Positions 36,552 through 50,600 of a stretch of DNA of 64,000 nucleotides are shown here, piece after piece. The notes beneath the pieces are model-generated. The model searched no databases. It saw only the letters and a list, made by a program, of their open reading frames with translations, and had not been told where the DNA came from. The stretch is taken from the NCBI RefSeq assembly GCF_019925205.1, contig NC_083567.1, positions 2,356,001 to 2,420,000 on the forward strand, read 5' to 3'. The position numbers and the translations under genes were made by a program. Origin of the DNA: Metopolophium dirhodum (lineage: Eukaryota; Arthropoda; Insecta; Hemiptera; Aphididae). The first letter of the stretch is position 1, and each line of letters begins with the position of its first letter.

Positions 36552-37530
36552 TATAATGTCGTCGCGCCCGTCTCGCAATCTCGTTGTCCCGACTGCAATA
36601 TTATATACCGAGTTGTGAAATCGCAGTCGGTCTGGTGATGGAGAGTGAAGACGTTGTAACGATTTTGAAGGAAACACAACGTATATTAAATATCCTAAAT
36701 ATAAGTACTATAAGCCTATAACTACTTATCATTATTACCATGCATTATATTATTGTTGTGGCGCATCTGTGTTGAAATTATAATTACATATTGCAACACA
36801 CGCCATAATCATATATTATAATGGCAGACCTTGCAAGTTGCATATATATAGGTACTCAACAGCGCGGTGCTTTGGGTTGTAATTTGCATCCATCGCCGCG
36901 GTGTGACATTTTACGCCAGTCACAACCCCTCCCACTTTCAATCGAAATATTAAATTTAGTATAAACAACAGTTGAATTTCATCCTACGTATTAAAAAAAA
37001 AAAAAAAATTAATCAAAATTAACGATAACAAACTATTTGACGGTTAAAAATTGCGCCAATATTACAATCACGGTATATACCAGCTATATATTATACAATA
37101 ACATCACGTATGACCGTAAAAAATTGATCTCGGTATGGGTGTGGGTTACCTACCGAGAATATAGAGTACGATAACCACGCAAAATTTGCCACATTCTGAC
37201 ATTCATTGTACAAGTGTTCTTATATCTACAGACGTGTATTTACTGGAAAACAATAATATTATATACTAATATGAGTTAATAACATATATTATATCTATGT
37301 ATAATATGATAATATAAGATTTTAAAAACACTATTGTATTGTAATCGTAAAAATTATTGATAAATCTCGCTGTTGTAAAAAAAAAATTTCTCGGTATTAC
37401 TTACTGAAAATTAACCGCAAAACGAACAATATTATAGATTAGGTTCATGCAATACACTATATATTAAAATATTATTATGTACGTATTAACGTATATAATA
37501 GTATATGAAAATAGTATATTCTCACAACAT

Positions 37531-37701
37531 CAGTGGCAGATTTAAGGGGGCCAGAGGAGCCCCCATCCCCCCTCCCATTGGCCTAGCATCTAGGTTAATA
37601 AATTGGGTATGGTTTTTAAATATTTGTGTCGTACGACTTGGAAAAGACGATGCCCCCAACCCCCCCGCAACCAGAAAAAATTCTAGATCCATCCGCCACT
37701 A
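37531..37701. mobile_element. hAT-like MITE, 171 bp
   Basis: Ends CAGTGGCAGATTTAAGGGGG and AGATCCATCCGCCACTA; the outer 10 nt are inverted copies. G- and C-runs lie inside the ends, as in the other hAT MITEs here. No clear target duplication. Confidence 0.5.
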
Positions 37702-37756
37702 TACGTTTTAGAATATACTCATCGTGTGTATAATAATACGCGAGTCTCACATATGA

Positions 37757-38266
37757 CAGTAGAACTTCGATTAACCGTCACTGTCGGGACCGGGGCTTTG
37801 ACGGTTAATCGAATAGACGGTTAACGGAAATTTTGCAAAAAAAACGTGTAAATACATATACACATTTATTATATTTTATATTTATATTATATATTTATCA
37901 TATTTTACGTGTGTACTTTAAAAAAAAAAAAAAAAATACTTACATTGTAACAAATTATAAACATACATACCACACATATTATAAAAAAAAAATCTGTCAT
38001 TTCAGTTTGTTTTTTTGATTCTCTAGCTTTTTTAGCAGCGATATTACGTATTCGACGTAGATGAAGTACATACACACATAAGTTTATAGTTCGTTTATCA
38101 CGTTTATCGCTTATGTTGGATATGTACATAATATTACAAACTATTTTTATACACTTGATAGTTACTGTGTTGTGCACGAGTTTATCGCGATCGTCTAATC
38201 ATTGTTTTTTTTCGGCGGTGACCCATGACGGATAACAGAGAGTGACGGTCAATCGAAGTTCTACTG
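37757..38266. mobile_element. Tigger/pogo-type MITE, 510 bp
   Basis: Ends CAGTAGAACTTCGATTAACC and TCAATCGAAGTTCTACTG, the characteristic Tigger-like terminus. Near the left end the word GACGGTTAA recurs twice more. TA follows the right end; the left flank has TATGA, so the TA duplication is partly eroded. The interior is AT-rich without a transposase. Confidence 0.7.
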
Positions 38267-41260
38267 TACTTTACTCCAAAACTTATGGTATGTCGACAGT
38301 AATCCATACGCGTGTGTGTTCATTCGGCCTGGGTATACGTACACGAATGTTGATTATACTTGTTATAACATTTTTCACCGCAATGGCAATATGACGAACC
38401 GTTGAGCTATTCGCGTGAGGTTGTGCGGAATATTTTATGTCCTATGTTTCCACAGACAGTTGTTAGAACTGCAGTTTTAGAAAAACGTAATCAATACAAG
38501 CATACCTAATACATGTGTGTAAAAAATAAATGCAGTACAAGTCTCAGTGCAGTGCGGTTATGAAATTATATATTATTATATTGCATAGTATACGCGTTAT
38601 GTACGTAGTAAAATAATGTATTGTTTGTTTACGACGAAAGCGCATAAAATCAAATCGATTCTATTTTCCTAGAAATAACCATAAATTTATGAATATAATA
38701 ATACGACGTGGGTAGTCGAAATGTGACAAAATGTATTGCTGCTAGGGAAAGTGGGATTTCGAAGAACCGACTGTCGAATTCTTCATCTCGGCTGATCGGG
38801 TGATAATATTATGATAATTTTATTTTACGATGATATTTTGATATTACGAAGAATGATAAAAACAAGTTGTGGACTCCTCTTTTACGCACACGAATACGAA
38901 TAATATGTATCTATTATGCAACTATTGTATAGGTATGTTATAATATGATTTTATGATTTGTGACATTTTATGAAAAATATATTGTATTCAGCATGGAACA
39001 ATATAGCTGTTAATTGCACGCTATTATCGAATAACCATTAAACTTTCTCTGTATTAAAATGTTTGTATTATAATCTATAACATGACAATTGTCATTTAAT
39101 GTATGTTTAACAAACAATATATTATATATTTTATGTTACTACTTATGACGAAAAAATATCCAACTACACCTAACCGTATTATTATAGCTTTATACACGCG
39201 CATAAAATATATGTATTAAGTTCTACCGACAAAGTTTTTCTTTTTTACAATCTTGGTACAACATCAAAAACTAAGGTTATTAGCTTACAACAATAACAAT
39301 ACATAGTTTGAAATTCAACTGCTGGTGTATAAGTGTTTCATAATGTTTATAATGTAGATACAGTGATATTCTTGAACGCGTAAAAACTACGTAAGTTGTA
39401 TGCAATTATGAAATGGACTTTTTCAAAAATACATAATAATATTATACAAATAAATCTCTTGAATTTTTTTTATTTAATAAGATTCTAACATAAATTATTG
39501 TATCTCAACTATAAGAAATATAAAACAATAAAACGATTTTAAGTATTGATAGAAACGAAAAGAATGCGTGTAAAGCTCATAGTGTTACGTTTTTAAACCA
39601 ATGTAAACAATTAAGGATGGCTTGTATTAGGAAGAAGTTTTTGGTAGAAAGAGTATTATTGTAGGAAAAGTTAAGACTTTAAATGAAAAAATGTAATTTA
39701 CATAAGATCGATCACGTAAAATATAAGAACTAATGAGTTAGTGAATGAACATTAGTGAGTAGATGTCGAAGGTCGCGTAATATCTAGAGTTTAATCCTAA
39801 TTTTTAATAATATATATATACGTGTGTGGTATGTAAGTATATGAAATATATATAATATATGTATTTGTTTAATAATTATTCAATTTGATTAATGTTATGT
39901 TAATAATAATAGGTATTGAAATATTAAGTGTGGTGAGTCATAATGTGTCTTGTAATTTTGAACCGACCTAAATGTATAGGTACCTATTATATTTTACCAC
40001 CAAACACTTTGATTTTGGATCGATAATCTAGAAAGTACTCTTATAATGCCAATATCCGGGTATAAATTTATTATTATTTACATTATATGTACATAATATA
40101 CGATATACCCGTACATGAGTACATTGTATAGTACAATGTACATGTTTATATGTGCAGTGTGTTATCTATTAGAGTATACCTAACTAATACAATAGCCAAT
40201 ATATAGATATTGCAATTTAATGTTTAAACGTGTTTAATACAATATGAATAAAATAAATAGGTATTATATACGAACAATTATTATCAAAAAATAATATTAA
40301 TTAAAAAACTAAAAACAATGTTTGAAGACAACGACAAAATAATTCATAAATGTGTAGAAATTTATAGAAATATATGTCATTGTAAATTTGTAAACATTCT
40401 AAGATTGCAACTTTTTTTTTAAATCATGTAGCTACAGCCCAAATTACTATTTTTATAATAGTATTACGAATTAAAATTATTCAATTTGTAATCATTTTTG
40501 AGAATTTTAAAATGATTTTTCAAAAACAACTTTTTATGGGTGTATTGATACATCTACTCGAATATGCAAAATGTAAATGTTTACATAAAACCCAGTATAC
40601 AATCATAATTCATAATATACACGCACCTATTGGTTATTGTTGGTATATAGAATTATAATAACCAAATAATATTTTTCATAAAAACAAAAAAGTATAATAT
40701 GATTTATATCCGTTAAAATGTTTTTCCTTGGTTATTATTACTACTAAGCGCCTGTAAAATATAAATTATCATTATATTAAAACAAAAATGGAATTCAATT
40801 GAATTGTAAAGCAATTTGAATTAAAAACTAAAATAAAGCTCAAACATCAAATTGATTAGACATAAAAGATTTTACACGATTTATAAAATTAAATAGAAAG
40901 TTTCAAAAAATCCGTTTTTGTAAAATACGAGCGAATGAGCCTGCAGATTTATTCAGTTTTAACGCATTTTGTAATGAACTTATATAAGAAAAAAAAACGA
41001 ATAAGCTTATTCGAAAATAACTAAGCATTCTGAAATCGAATCAATAGGAGGCAACTTATACTGGTATAAAATTACATTTTATTCAATCAATATATTTGTT
41101 GTTTTTTTTTCATGTAATTAAAACCTAAAAAGTTATTTTAGAAAGTATTGAAATTTATACAACATAATATATCACTTTGAGACAAGTTCAAACTCCCATA
41201 AATGTATATGTAAACCTAGGTTTACGAATAAAGTTCAGATAATATATATTTTATCAGTAG
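38267..41260. other. Intergenic, no gene seen
   Basis: AT-rich. Apart from the repeat piece at 39245-39310 (see 24940), nothing with gene or element boundaries was found. Confidence 0.45.
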
Positions 41261-41261
41261 A

Positions 41262-41460
41262 GTACGGTGGTGAAGCCCAACCTTTTTTTTTTTTTTTGGC
41301 GGGCCAAATCGGTGAAATTCGCGCGGGCCACCAATAATAGACATTTTTAAAAATATATATATAGAATAGAATATATATTATGTTTTATATATTTTGTTTC
41401 GATCTAAGAACTGGCCGCGTCCCACTTTTAAGGCCTTTGCAGACTTCACGTGGCGTACAA
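41262..41460. mobile_element. Probable hAT MITE fragment
   Basis: The left part reads GGTGAAGCCCAACC, T-run, GGCGGGCCAAATCGG and GCGGGCCACC, a style shared by hAT elements whose ends mimic GTGGGCAACC. No clear right end. Confidence 0.35.
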
Positions 41461-41675
41461 TACAATAATATTTTAGTATAGGTGCACCCACTCATTTTAT
41501 GGATACGTCGCTATCTCTAATCAATATATTATGCTATAAATTATCATATGATTTATGATTGAAAGTAATTTTCGTTAATTACTCAAATGCAGGTAAGTAG
41601 GAAAACGCGTGACGCGTCACATTATTTAGACTGATAGATGGTCTATTTTGTATGAAAATAGGTAGGTACATAATA

Positions 41676-42110
41676 TTATTATTTTGTATTATTTATGACT
41701 ACCCTTCGATAAATATTAGTTTTAGATGTTTTTTTTTTTGTTATATTTTATACAATTAAAAATCCATTCAGAAAAACGTAATACGAGCGGGCATTAACTG
41801 CACCATTGAGGAATCATACATAACACAACGGTATAGAAAGTTTTTGATGTTATTGAGATGATATATATTATGATATATAATAGACGTTAAACACAAATCA
41901 AGTTATTTTTAACTAAAATTAGTAGTTTAGAGTGGTATATTCCATGAATTTATCGCCAAGCGATTGAGCGACGGAGAAAATAAAATATAAAACGCATAAT
42001 TTATATCTACCTATAGGTACATATTACCCTATAGGTGAAAAACAAAAACGTAACATCTATTCTAATATCCGAGATTATTGATGATAGTAGGTATCCGGTA
42101 TATATCGTGA
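41676..42110 (+). repeat. Tandem duplication, copy 1
   Basis: Shares with 42160-42650 the ordered words TTTTGTATTATTTATGA, ACAATTAAAAATC, CATTGAGGAATCAT, ATAGAAAGTTTT, AAAATAAAATATAAAA and AAAACGTAA. About 75-80% alike by eye. Confidence 0.6.
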
Positions 42111-42159
42111 TAAAGCCATAAAGGTGCGCGTGTTGCGTATTGCACCGATACCATGCGCA

Positions 42160-42650
42160 TTTTGTATTATTTATGATCACCCTTCAATAAATATTAGTTA
42201 TGGATGTTTTTTTGTTATAATTTTATACAATTAAAAATCGATTTCATTCAAAACAAGATAATACGCGTGGGCAATTGATGCAGCATTGAGGAATCATGTA
42301 CATAACGCTGTGACGATAGAAAGTTTTCGATAATATTATATGTGTGTGTCGTGTGTGTGTGTGTGTGTGTGTGCATGCATAATAAATGTATAATAGACAT
42401 TAGACACAAATCGTATGCTATTTTTTTCAACTAAAATCAGTAGTTCTAAGTGGTTTTAAATTAATTAACGGCCGAGCGATGGATAAAATAAAATATAAAA
42501 ACGCATCATAATAATATTATAATGCCTACTTGTCCGATATGAAAAAAACCAAAAACGTAATATACACCACTGCACACATATTATCGCCATTGCGCTATCC
42601 GAAATTAATGACTATATTATAATATTATTATAGTTGTTGTGGGTATAATA
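42160..42650 (+). repeat. Tandem duplication, copy 2
   Basis: Second copy of the unit at 41676. It contains a GT microsatellite (about 42340-42373) that copy 1 lacks. The end of the unit (GCACCGATA followed by a CGCA word) recurs at 42737, just past copy 2. Lies about 2 kb upstream of gene 2. Confidence 0.6.
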
Positions 42651-42956
42651 TATCGTATAATATAAATGGATGGCGCGAGTGTTGGCCATAATATTATAGT
42701 ACAATATACGATAAAAATACGTCTGCAGTAATGTATGCACCGATAACCCGCACCTTTTGTACGTACGTGGAGAACTGGACGCGCATAGAAAGTGTGTGTG
42801 TAATATACATTTTATTTCAGATGACGTGTGTCTGGTGTATTTTGTGTATCGTAAATTAATAACAATCGTGCGGGTATCGAAAAAAAATTTAACAAAACCT
42901 ACGAGGAAAAAAATATATGAAAAATCGTGTTAACACACACGAATGACGTAGGTACA

Positions 42957-42979
42957 ACGGCGGCGGCGGCGGCGGCGGT
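42957..42979. repeat. CGG microsatellite
   Basis: Seven CGG units in a short GC-rich island with no supported exon. Confidence 0.8.
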
Positions 42980-43474
42980 GTCTTAACGGCGCTGTAAACA
43001 ACAATAATAATAATATCATCCCGAACAGAGTATCAAAGTCCCACCCAGAGGACCATCGCATTTCGTGTGTGTAAAAAATAACGAGCACTGCAACTATAAT
43101 ATGCTACGACGAGTACAATAATATTATTCGCTCTTGGTCGGCCCGCACAATGCGTTTACGACGATTTCCCTCCTCGGAACGACTACCTATACAGTTTTGT
43201 TTTTTACTCATGTTATGATATTTTCAAATGTCTTTTTTTTCGAGCTCTGGGGCGGGTGCGAGTGGGAAATACCAGTTGCAGCGCGACGTCTCCCGCCGAA
43301 ATAGAAAACTCGAACCACGGCAGTGTCCATTCGCGTGTATCATTATTATCATCGTACAAAATCTAACGGTACAAGCCAACCGTTATGTACCGTTTCACTT
43401 TTACTCTCAATGTCGCGAAATGGCACTTTCTCCGCTCCGGACCTAGGCGCGTGCGAACATTATAAAATTGAAAT

Positions 43475-43665
43475 ACAGTAAATCTCCCATGTTACGAATA
43501 TAACATACGGTATATAGTCCCATGGTGGGGGCAGCAGAGAAAAAAATCGTATTATAGAGAAATTCGCGGCGTTAAACAGAATGAAATTAATTTTGTTCTA
43601 TAAATTCGTTTGGTTCGGACAAATATTTCGTCAAACAGAAAATCTTGTCAAACGGGAGTTTGCTA
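43475..43665. mobile_element. pogo-like MITE upstream of gene 2
   Basis: Left end CAGTAAATCTCCCATGTTAC; right end AACGGGAGTTTGCTA, its diverged inverse. The interior is related to 847-1040. Confidence 0.45.
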
Positions 43666-44399
43666 TATTATGGAATCTTCACAGTGTAATATAATGTAGG
43701 CACACCGCCGAGGTAGACAGTATTATATACCTAATATCGTCCGTCACGTGTCCAAAAAACAAGCGCAGAAGGTTTGTCATCAGCTGAAATATCATAAATA
43801 ATATTATTTTTTCCTGACGATGGACATCCAAAGTCAGCGCTGCAGCATTTATTTTTCCAGGGGGGGGAGGGATTTTAACAAGACTTATAGGTAATAATAT
43901 ATAATAAGTTTTTCAATAATTTACAAAGAGTAATTTAATGATAATTTATATTGAATCACGACTCCCAAAGTCCCGAGTACCTATATCGTTTTTATAATTA
44001 TATATTAACATTCAGATGACGAAACGAAAAAAAATGAACGATACGTTATTTCCGACAAAAATTATTTAAAAAATAACGATTTTCCCGGGCTTTTTTTGTT
44101 GCCTGACCAACAACGTACCGCGCCCGCAGATCACAACTTACACTTCGACAGGTGGTCGCAGCGCGCATAATATGTATATATGGGCGAGTTTTATCGGACT
44201 CGCGGGGAGAACAAAAACAAAAATCACCACCCTTGGCAGACATCGCATCATCGTACATCACCGGCTCGATATTCTGCGTTAGAACATGCACCGCGCATGT
44301 ATATATACTACGACGCACAGCACTATAATATAATATTATACCTGCTGCAGATGCGCGATATTCATTATGATATTATAATATGTCGTTATTTGTGGGTTC

Positions 44400-44598
44400 G
44401 GTATCGCCGCGGTTTCGGAAACAACAATTTCGGATGCCCTCGAACCGGACAGCCGAGACCGAGTGAAAGTCACTTTCACACGTCTCCGTGTGTGTGTCCC
44501 CCCCCGCGCGAGCTCGCGCGCTCGCCGAACCGACTGGCGTGACAGCAGCTCAGTAGCCACCGGACGGCGATCATGCCAACAAGCTGCTTTGCGCCATC
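44400..44598 (+). promoter_or_regulatory. Promoter and 5' leader of gene 2
   Basis: CpG-rich stretch just before the start codon, with a C-run and GCGCGAGCTCGCGCGCTCG (near 44506). The arthropod initiator word TCAGT lies at 44550-44554, 45 nt before ATG 44599; no TATA box. The start site is inferred from this match. Confidence 0.45.
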
Positions 44599-44611
44599 AT
44601 GCCGTCTCTGA
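44573..44611 (+). promoter_or_regulatory. Upstream ORF overlapping the gene 2 start
   Basis: ATG 44573 opens 12 codons (MPTSCFAPSCRL) in another frame and stops at TGA 44609-44611, ten bases past the first base of the main ATG at 44599. If the transcript starts at the TCAGT near 44552, this would be the first ATG ribosomes meet. Overlapping upstream ORFs usually lower translation of the main frame (general knowledge); the effect here is inferred. Confidence 0.45.
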
Positions 44612-47600
44612 ACCGACTGGTAAGTACCTATACCCGAACATAATATATTACACTGTGAACGTTGTGCGCGATACCGCGACCGTGGTATAATGACGCGCGT
44701 AGGATGCGATAAAAACTGCGCGCGTGTTTCCGTATAATATATTGTTACATAGCAGGTAGGTAATATACTGTCACTCGTTAGGTACCTATATAATGTATAC
44801 AGTCGAGTCTCGATAACTCGAAAATCTCGAAATTTTTTCTCGCCCCTTGAAGTGTTTTTTATAGGTATATAAACTCGTAACATGTATAAATAAGTCGAAT
44901 TTATTTTGATTCCCCTTGATATTCGACTTATCGAAAGATGTAGGATATAATATACACAATAGGCACATATGTATTATATATTATAATGTCATGTGTAGGA
45001 CTATGCAGAAGTGCGGTTTCAAGAACCTAAAATTTATCGCGTTCCGTAAATTTGAGGTTTATAAAATAGATTGTGGTAGATCGTAGAGGTGTTCGCGATC
45101 GATTTCTAAAACCAGTAGGTAACCTACCTATACGTGATTTTGCATAAATATGACATTTCTCAAAATCTTCGTCCCATAATTCTTCTTTCTGCGGACTTGC
45201 CGCGCCGTTGTTCTCTTTGAAACCCCCCTCGGCGCACTCGGCGCAATAACGATATAATATAATACCTAGGTTAGGTTATTATATTATTTTATATTATAAA
45301 GGTACGATAGGTATTCTGGGTCTGCGCAGGTTTTCGGAGGCCCAGCGTATTTTTATATGCAAGAAATCAAATACTTAAATATTGCGCTTTATATGGCCAA
45401 ACCGTATCGAATTCGGCAATCGTAAAACCGCCAGAACAATATGATACAGTCGATCTATTAGACATGTTTATCGGGATACACAATTTTAACATATTATATT
45501 GAATCTTGATGCTCGCTTATTGTGATTAGACGACGCGTAAAGATTGTCGCACACCGTGGTTCGGAACGGAACGCAGTCGAAACTTTTCAATCGGAACAGT
45601 CGACACATATTTTATCATCACAATATCGGAAATATTTCGGAATATTGCGCGACTGAAATTAGAACTTTATAGTTGAACGCTTTTATTGGGACGTTTTAGT
45701 TTTTAGTTGCCGCAGGTTGTTATAAAATATATTTCAGTAGTGTTCGTGTACTTCAGAGTTCAGAGTATTATTGTAACAGTTTGTGTAGTTGTTACGTTTT
45801 TACAATTTCAACTTAAAATACAAATAAGCTAGTATTTTTACAACCATTTGATACAATAAAAATTATTTTCGCACAATGTGCACACTCGGTACACGGGTAT
45901 AAACAACAGAAAGTTCAAATAGATTAGAATTTAGAACCGCGAGCTCTATTAACAATATATACGTGTAAGGAGTACGTACAAAGTTTTGGAATCCTTCAAT
46001 AGATATAATTTTATATTGTTCGATATCATTAATTCGATTGGATTCCGCTCCGTTGCGATGTGCCTCTACCGACTAAAGTATAAGAGTGAACATTTTTTTT
46101 CGTCCGGTCGGTTCGGTTCCGTTCCGAATCGATAACAATTTATAGCATCATAACAATAATATATGTAATCATATATTATATTATTCTAACCTGTTGCGTG
46201 AAACTGTAACACTTAGATAATATATATTATATATAATGATAACGCGCACGACTCAGCCTCGACGCGAGGGGTAGACCCGCAGACGACCGGAAAGTTGCCG
46301 CAACCCCCGGTCGGCGGCGGTGGACGCAAATTTCACCCTTATTTTTCCACGTCTTCGTTCCGGGTGAATTTCCAACAGACTCTGCGCGAGCTTTTCCCGC
46401 CGTCATTACAATCACAATATGCGCCCGTATTACCGCACCGTCGTACAAAATAATTAATAATATAATATAAATTATAAAGTATAATAATAATATATAATAT
46501 TATAATATGCTATATAACACATTAACACACGTCACACGGGCGGCGGCTCAGTGAAAGTGATCGGCCGCCGCCGCCGCCGCCGCCGCTGCTATAGAAGCGC
46601 TGCCTGTTGGTAGTGTGTGTGTGCGTGTGTGTGTGTGAGTGTGCGCGCGTGTGTGTGTCGGACGTCGCGATAGCGCGCGTGTGCATGTTCTGCGCGGCGG
46701 CGGCGGCGGCGGCGGGTGACCTACTTTTGTTACGGACGCGCTGCCGCCGCCGCCGCTGCCACCGAGTGAGCGACTTGACGCCGGCCTGTCAAGTCGCCCG
46801 ACCGTTCGCGGGCGGTCCCGCGGAGCGCGCGAAAAGAGAATTTCGCAATAATGGTTACGTGAGACGTCTCGCCGCCGACACAGCACACGACAGTAAGTCT
46901 ATTTTTTTTAATGTGATTTATATATATATATATTATATGTATACAGCACGTTATGTATTCTGTTCAATTTTCGGGAGGGAATTTTTTTTTGGAACGGTTT
47001 GAGTATTTTTTTTTTTTTACCTACCCAAAGTTTTCGCGCCCGTTTGTAGGTCATCGCGGAGGAGCGGGTCGTCCGTCAAGGTCGTCGTCAGGTCCCTTCG
47101 CAAGCAACCGCCGTCGCGGGAAAGGGTACATAATAATACGAACTCGCGAAAATAAGTAGGTCAAAGAATCGCGCGTGCGGGGCGGGTGGTGAATTTTCGA
47201 TTAAGTTCAATTTTTTTTTTCTTTTATATCTTTCCGTTTCCGCGCCCCGATATTCTCGAGCCCGTGTGCTGCCAACTATTATGTAATATATATATATATA
47301 TATACCTACAGTCAATATATAATGGTATATAATATACCTACGTTACGGCTGATGTTCAACCCCGTACTCGGTCCAACTTTGTACTACTTTGCACGACCTA
47401 TGCGACAGAATTTTATACTGTGTACCTATCTATGTAATATAAATACACACGAGCCGAGTAATAGTTTTCGGAAATCCGACCGGGAAACGCTCGCAAAATA
47501 ATTGACCCTAATTATTATAACTGTGCGAGTGTAGGTGCCTATACGTGTTTTCTACGCCTAGTGTTATTCGCGGATTTTTAATGTGTTTTTTTTTATTTAT

Positions 47601-50600
47601 ATTTACCCGTTTGACGACCAACCGGCCACCGGTCTATTATTGCATATTATTATACCGTCGTTATCGAGTGTAATCAAATAATAATATAATATCGTACGCT
47701 GACGACAGAGTATATCCATATGTGTTGAGTTTGTACCGAACGCTCGTTCCAGGATTTTTTCGTGTTGATTTAACCACCGTCCAACTGCATATACCTATAT
47801 GGCTATAATATACGCTATAATATATTATATAGCATACTCTTGTACAATTATGTTATTATCGTTTGAAAAATGTAAATAAAAGTATCATCGGCACCAAATG
47901 TCGCAAGGGCCGTGTTCCACTTTTCCTTTCGTAACACGGTTTTCTTGACCTGACCTATAAAAAGAGGTCACGCGACTTTAATACAGATATAATATAATAT
48001 TATTATAAGTACGTATTATATCATATGAATATCGATTCTTAGGTGACAATATAAATACTTTCAACAAACGTTCTCATTTCTAGATACGTACCTACCTTCA
48101 TTTATTATTATACATATTATTATGTTATTCGAGTACGAAATAGGTTCACATCAATTAAACCGATGCTGCGGTAACAAGAAGACGGTATAGAATGACGTGT
48201 AGAATGATTTAATTTAAACTATTTTAATATTACGTTTTAGATTAAACGCAACTCGTCATATTGCTGTTAACATTTACGACGCACACGTCTACATAGTGAA
48301 TAATATATATACTAAATAGGTAGTAGGTACCTATTTGTAAATTTGTTTTCAACGCGTATTTGAGTGTCTCACGACGTTTATAAATATATCTATTTTTTTT
48401 TTTATCAATGAACCCGCGGCAACTTAGGCCATTGGGTGGTTTTTACTGTGGGGGAAGAAGGTACTGTAGGTTAAAACGCGTTCACACAGTTTGGCAGATT
48501 TTTTTAGTGGGCACCCGAAGGTATCTGCCATGCCCGGGTGCAGGGGTGGAGGGGGGGGTGGCACTTCTCTCCGGACACCGTGACTTGCCCGAAGAAAAAT
48601 GCCACCCGCGGCCGAGGTTTTAAACCGGCGTCGGTGCACGTCCTCATTTATAAATATTATACATATTTTATACGTCGTATCGTTAACATTACATTTTATT
48701 TCTGTTTCGATGGTTTTCATACCATAAATTAGTAGGTACCTAATTAATAATCTACTCATTACCCACTCAAAATGTACAAACTAAATCGCAAAAGTAATTA
48801 TTATAATTTGCACACACTATATTATATTATGCGCATTATTGTAACACGTACCAGCAAAATTGTATTATTTAATATGTATGTAGTGTACAGTAGTTTACAG
48901 TCATATGATTTACTCGTCATCCGCAGAATAAATGTAATCTAGATTTCCGGATTTTACATTCGGTTACATGTACGCGTATACAGGGTGATTCAGTGAACAT
49001 TCGTTGTTTCAAAAATTATGATTGTTTTAGAAAATATACTTTTTACATACCTAGTTAAAGATCATAATAGAACACGATTTTTTATGTTTTATAATTTTTT
49101 CAATTTTACTTTTTTGTTGATAACATACGTTATAATATGATAACCGTAATATTTTTTCCGAGAATTTTTAACGATCGATAGTATATTTAATTAGTTACAA
49201 GTAAAATTTTAGATAAGCAGAGTGGTAGAATGACATTTAGAGGGATACCTCAGAGCCGCTCGTCCAAAACTATAAATACTTATCGATTATATTAACTATA
49301 AACTAATAATTCGAAATTCGATTTTCAGATATCAAAATTCTTAGAAAATATTCTGATTAGGTAGGAATATGATACTACACACGTAAGTAGTCGTTCAAAA
49401 AAGTAGATAACTTAAAAAGTAAAAACGATAACGATAATAAATATTTTCAATGAGTATTTAACTTTTTGAAATAACGTGGTTGATATTTACTGTTAAAACA
49501 ATGATTCGGTGAGTACCTACTGTACTTGTTCATAATAATAATAATAACAACAATCGATTTTCGAACGCTATGTTAACATATTATTATTTATTATCGATGC
49601 CATTTCGGTTTCGTGACCATTTTTCGTAAACGCTCGTCTTCGACTGTATACACAGCCACACACCGTACTCGGTACGCGGGAGTGGTAATCGCTAGCAGCT
49701 TTCATCGGATTTTCAATAGACAGTAATAATATGGAATCATCTACGGTCGTATTTACAGTTAACACATATTTACAGTTGTCACTATTTCGCGTGTGTATAG
49801 ACAAGTAGTACCTAAGTATAATATTGTGAGAGAAAATAAATAACTAATAAATTTACGTAATAAACAGACATAAATAATATTATGTACTTATATAGAACGG
49901 GCATAATATTTTATATCGACAAGTTAAAACCTGAAATGTTGCGACTTCGCGTGTGTCATCTACATTACTATGTACGAATCGGTAAATTTCCAAGAATAGT
50001 AATAACAAATCTACACTAAAATAACAATTAAATATAATAATTAGTCGCGTATTATTCGATTTCAGAACGGTTCGCTTCTAAAAAATCGACTGATTTGTGA
50101 ATATAATAGCATTCGTACTGCGTGTTTCGCACCTCAACCTGCACCCGCGTTGTACGGTAAGATAATTATTGTTTATTATCTATGTTACAATACCGACATA
50201 AACCACCGCCGCAACCGCGGTATAGGCGCCAAGAGTCGGGGGGTGAATCGGTAAACCGCGAACACGCAAGCGCGGGCGGGCCCGTACGTTGGCGGTATAC
50301 GCGACCTGTTGCTAATTTAACGTTCCGCGCTGAAATGAATACGCAAGTTGTAAAATATTGTAATGCCATCATAATAATTATTGACCTCGCCGCGGATTCG
50401 CTGCGTGATGGCAGTCTGTCAACCGGGAATAACAATAATAATCAGGTATATGGTTATCATTCGTGCGATTTTCATTTTTTAAGGCGGCGTCACGCACTTT
50501 TCAGCACGAAAATAAAAATATTTTACAAGTGAAATCGTATATTATGATATAATACCGCGATCGAAACATATTATACACCATTGTACTATAAGCAAGTTTG

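Noticed and set aside
46607..47002. 131-codon plus-strand frame and the 112-codon minus-strand frame over 46.5-47.0 kb
   Set aside because: Low-complexity translation of GT, GGC and GCC repeats; both frames ignore the strong splice donor at 46893.
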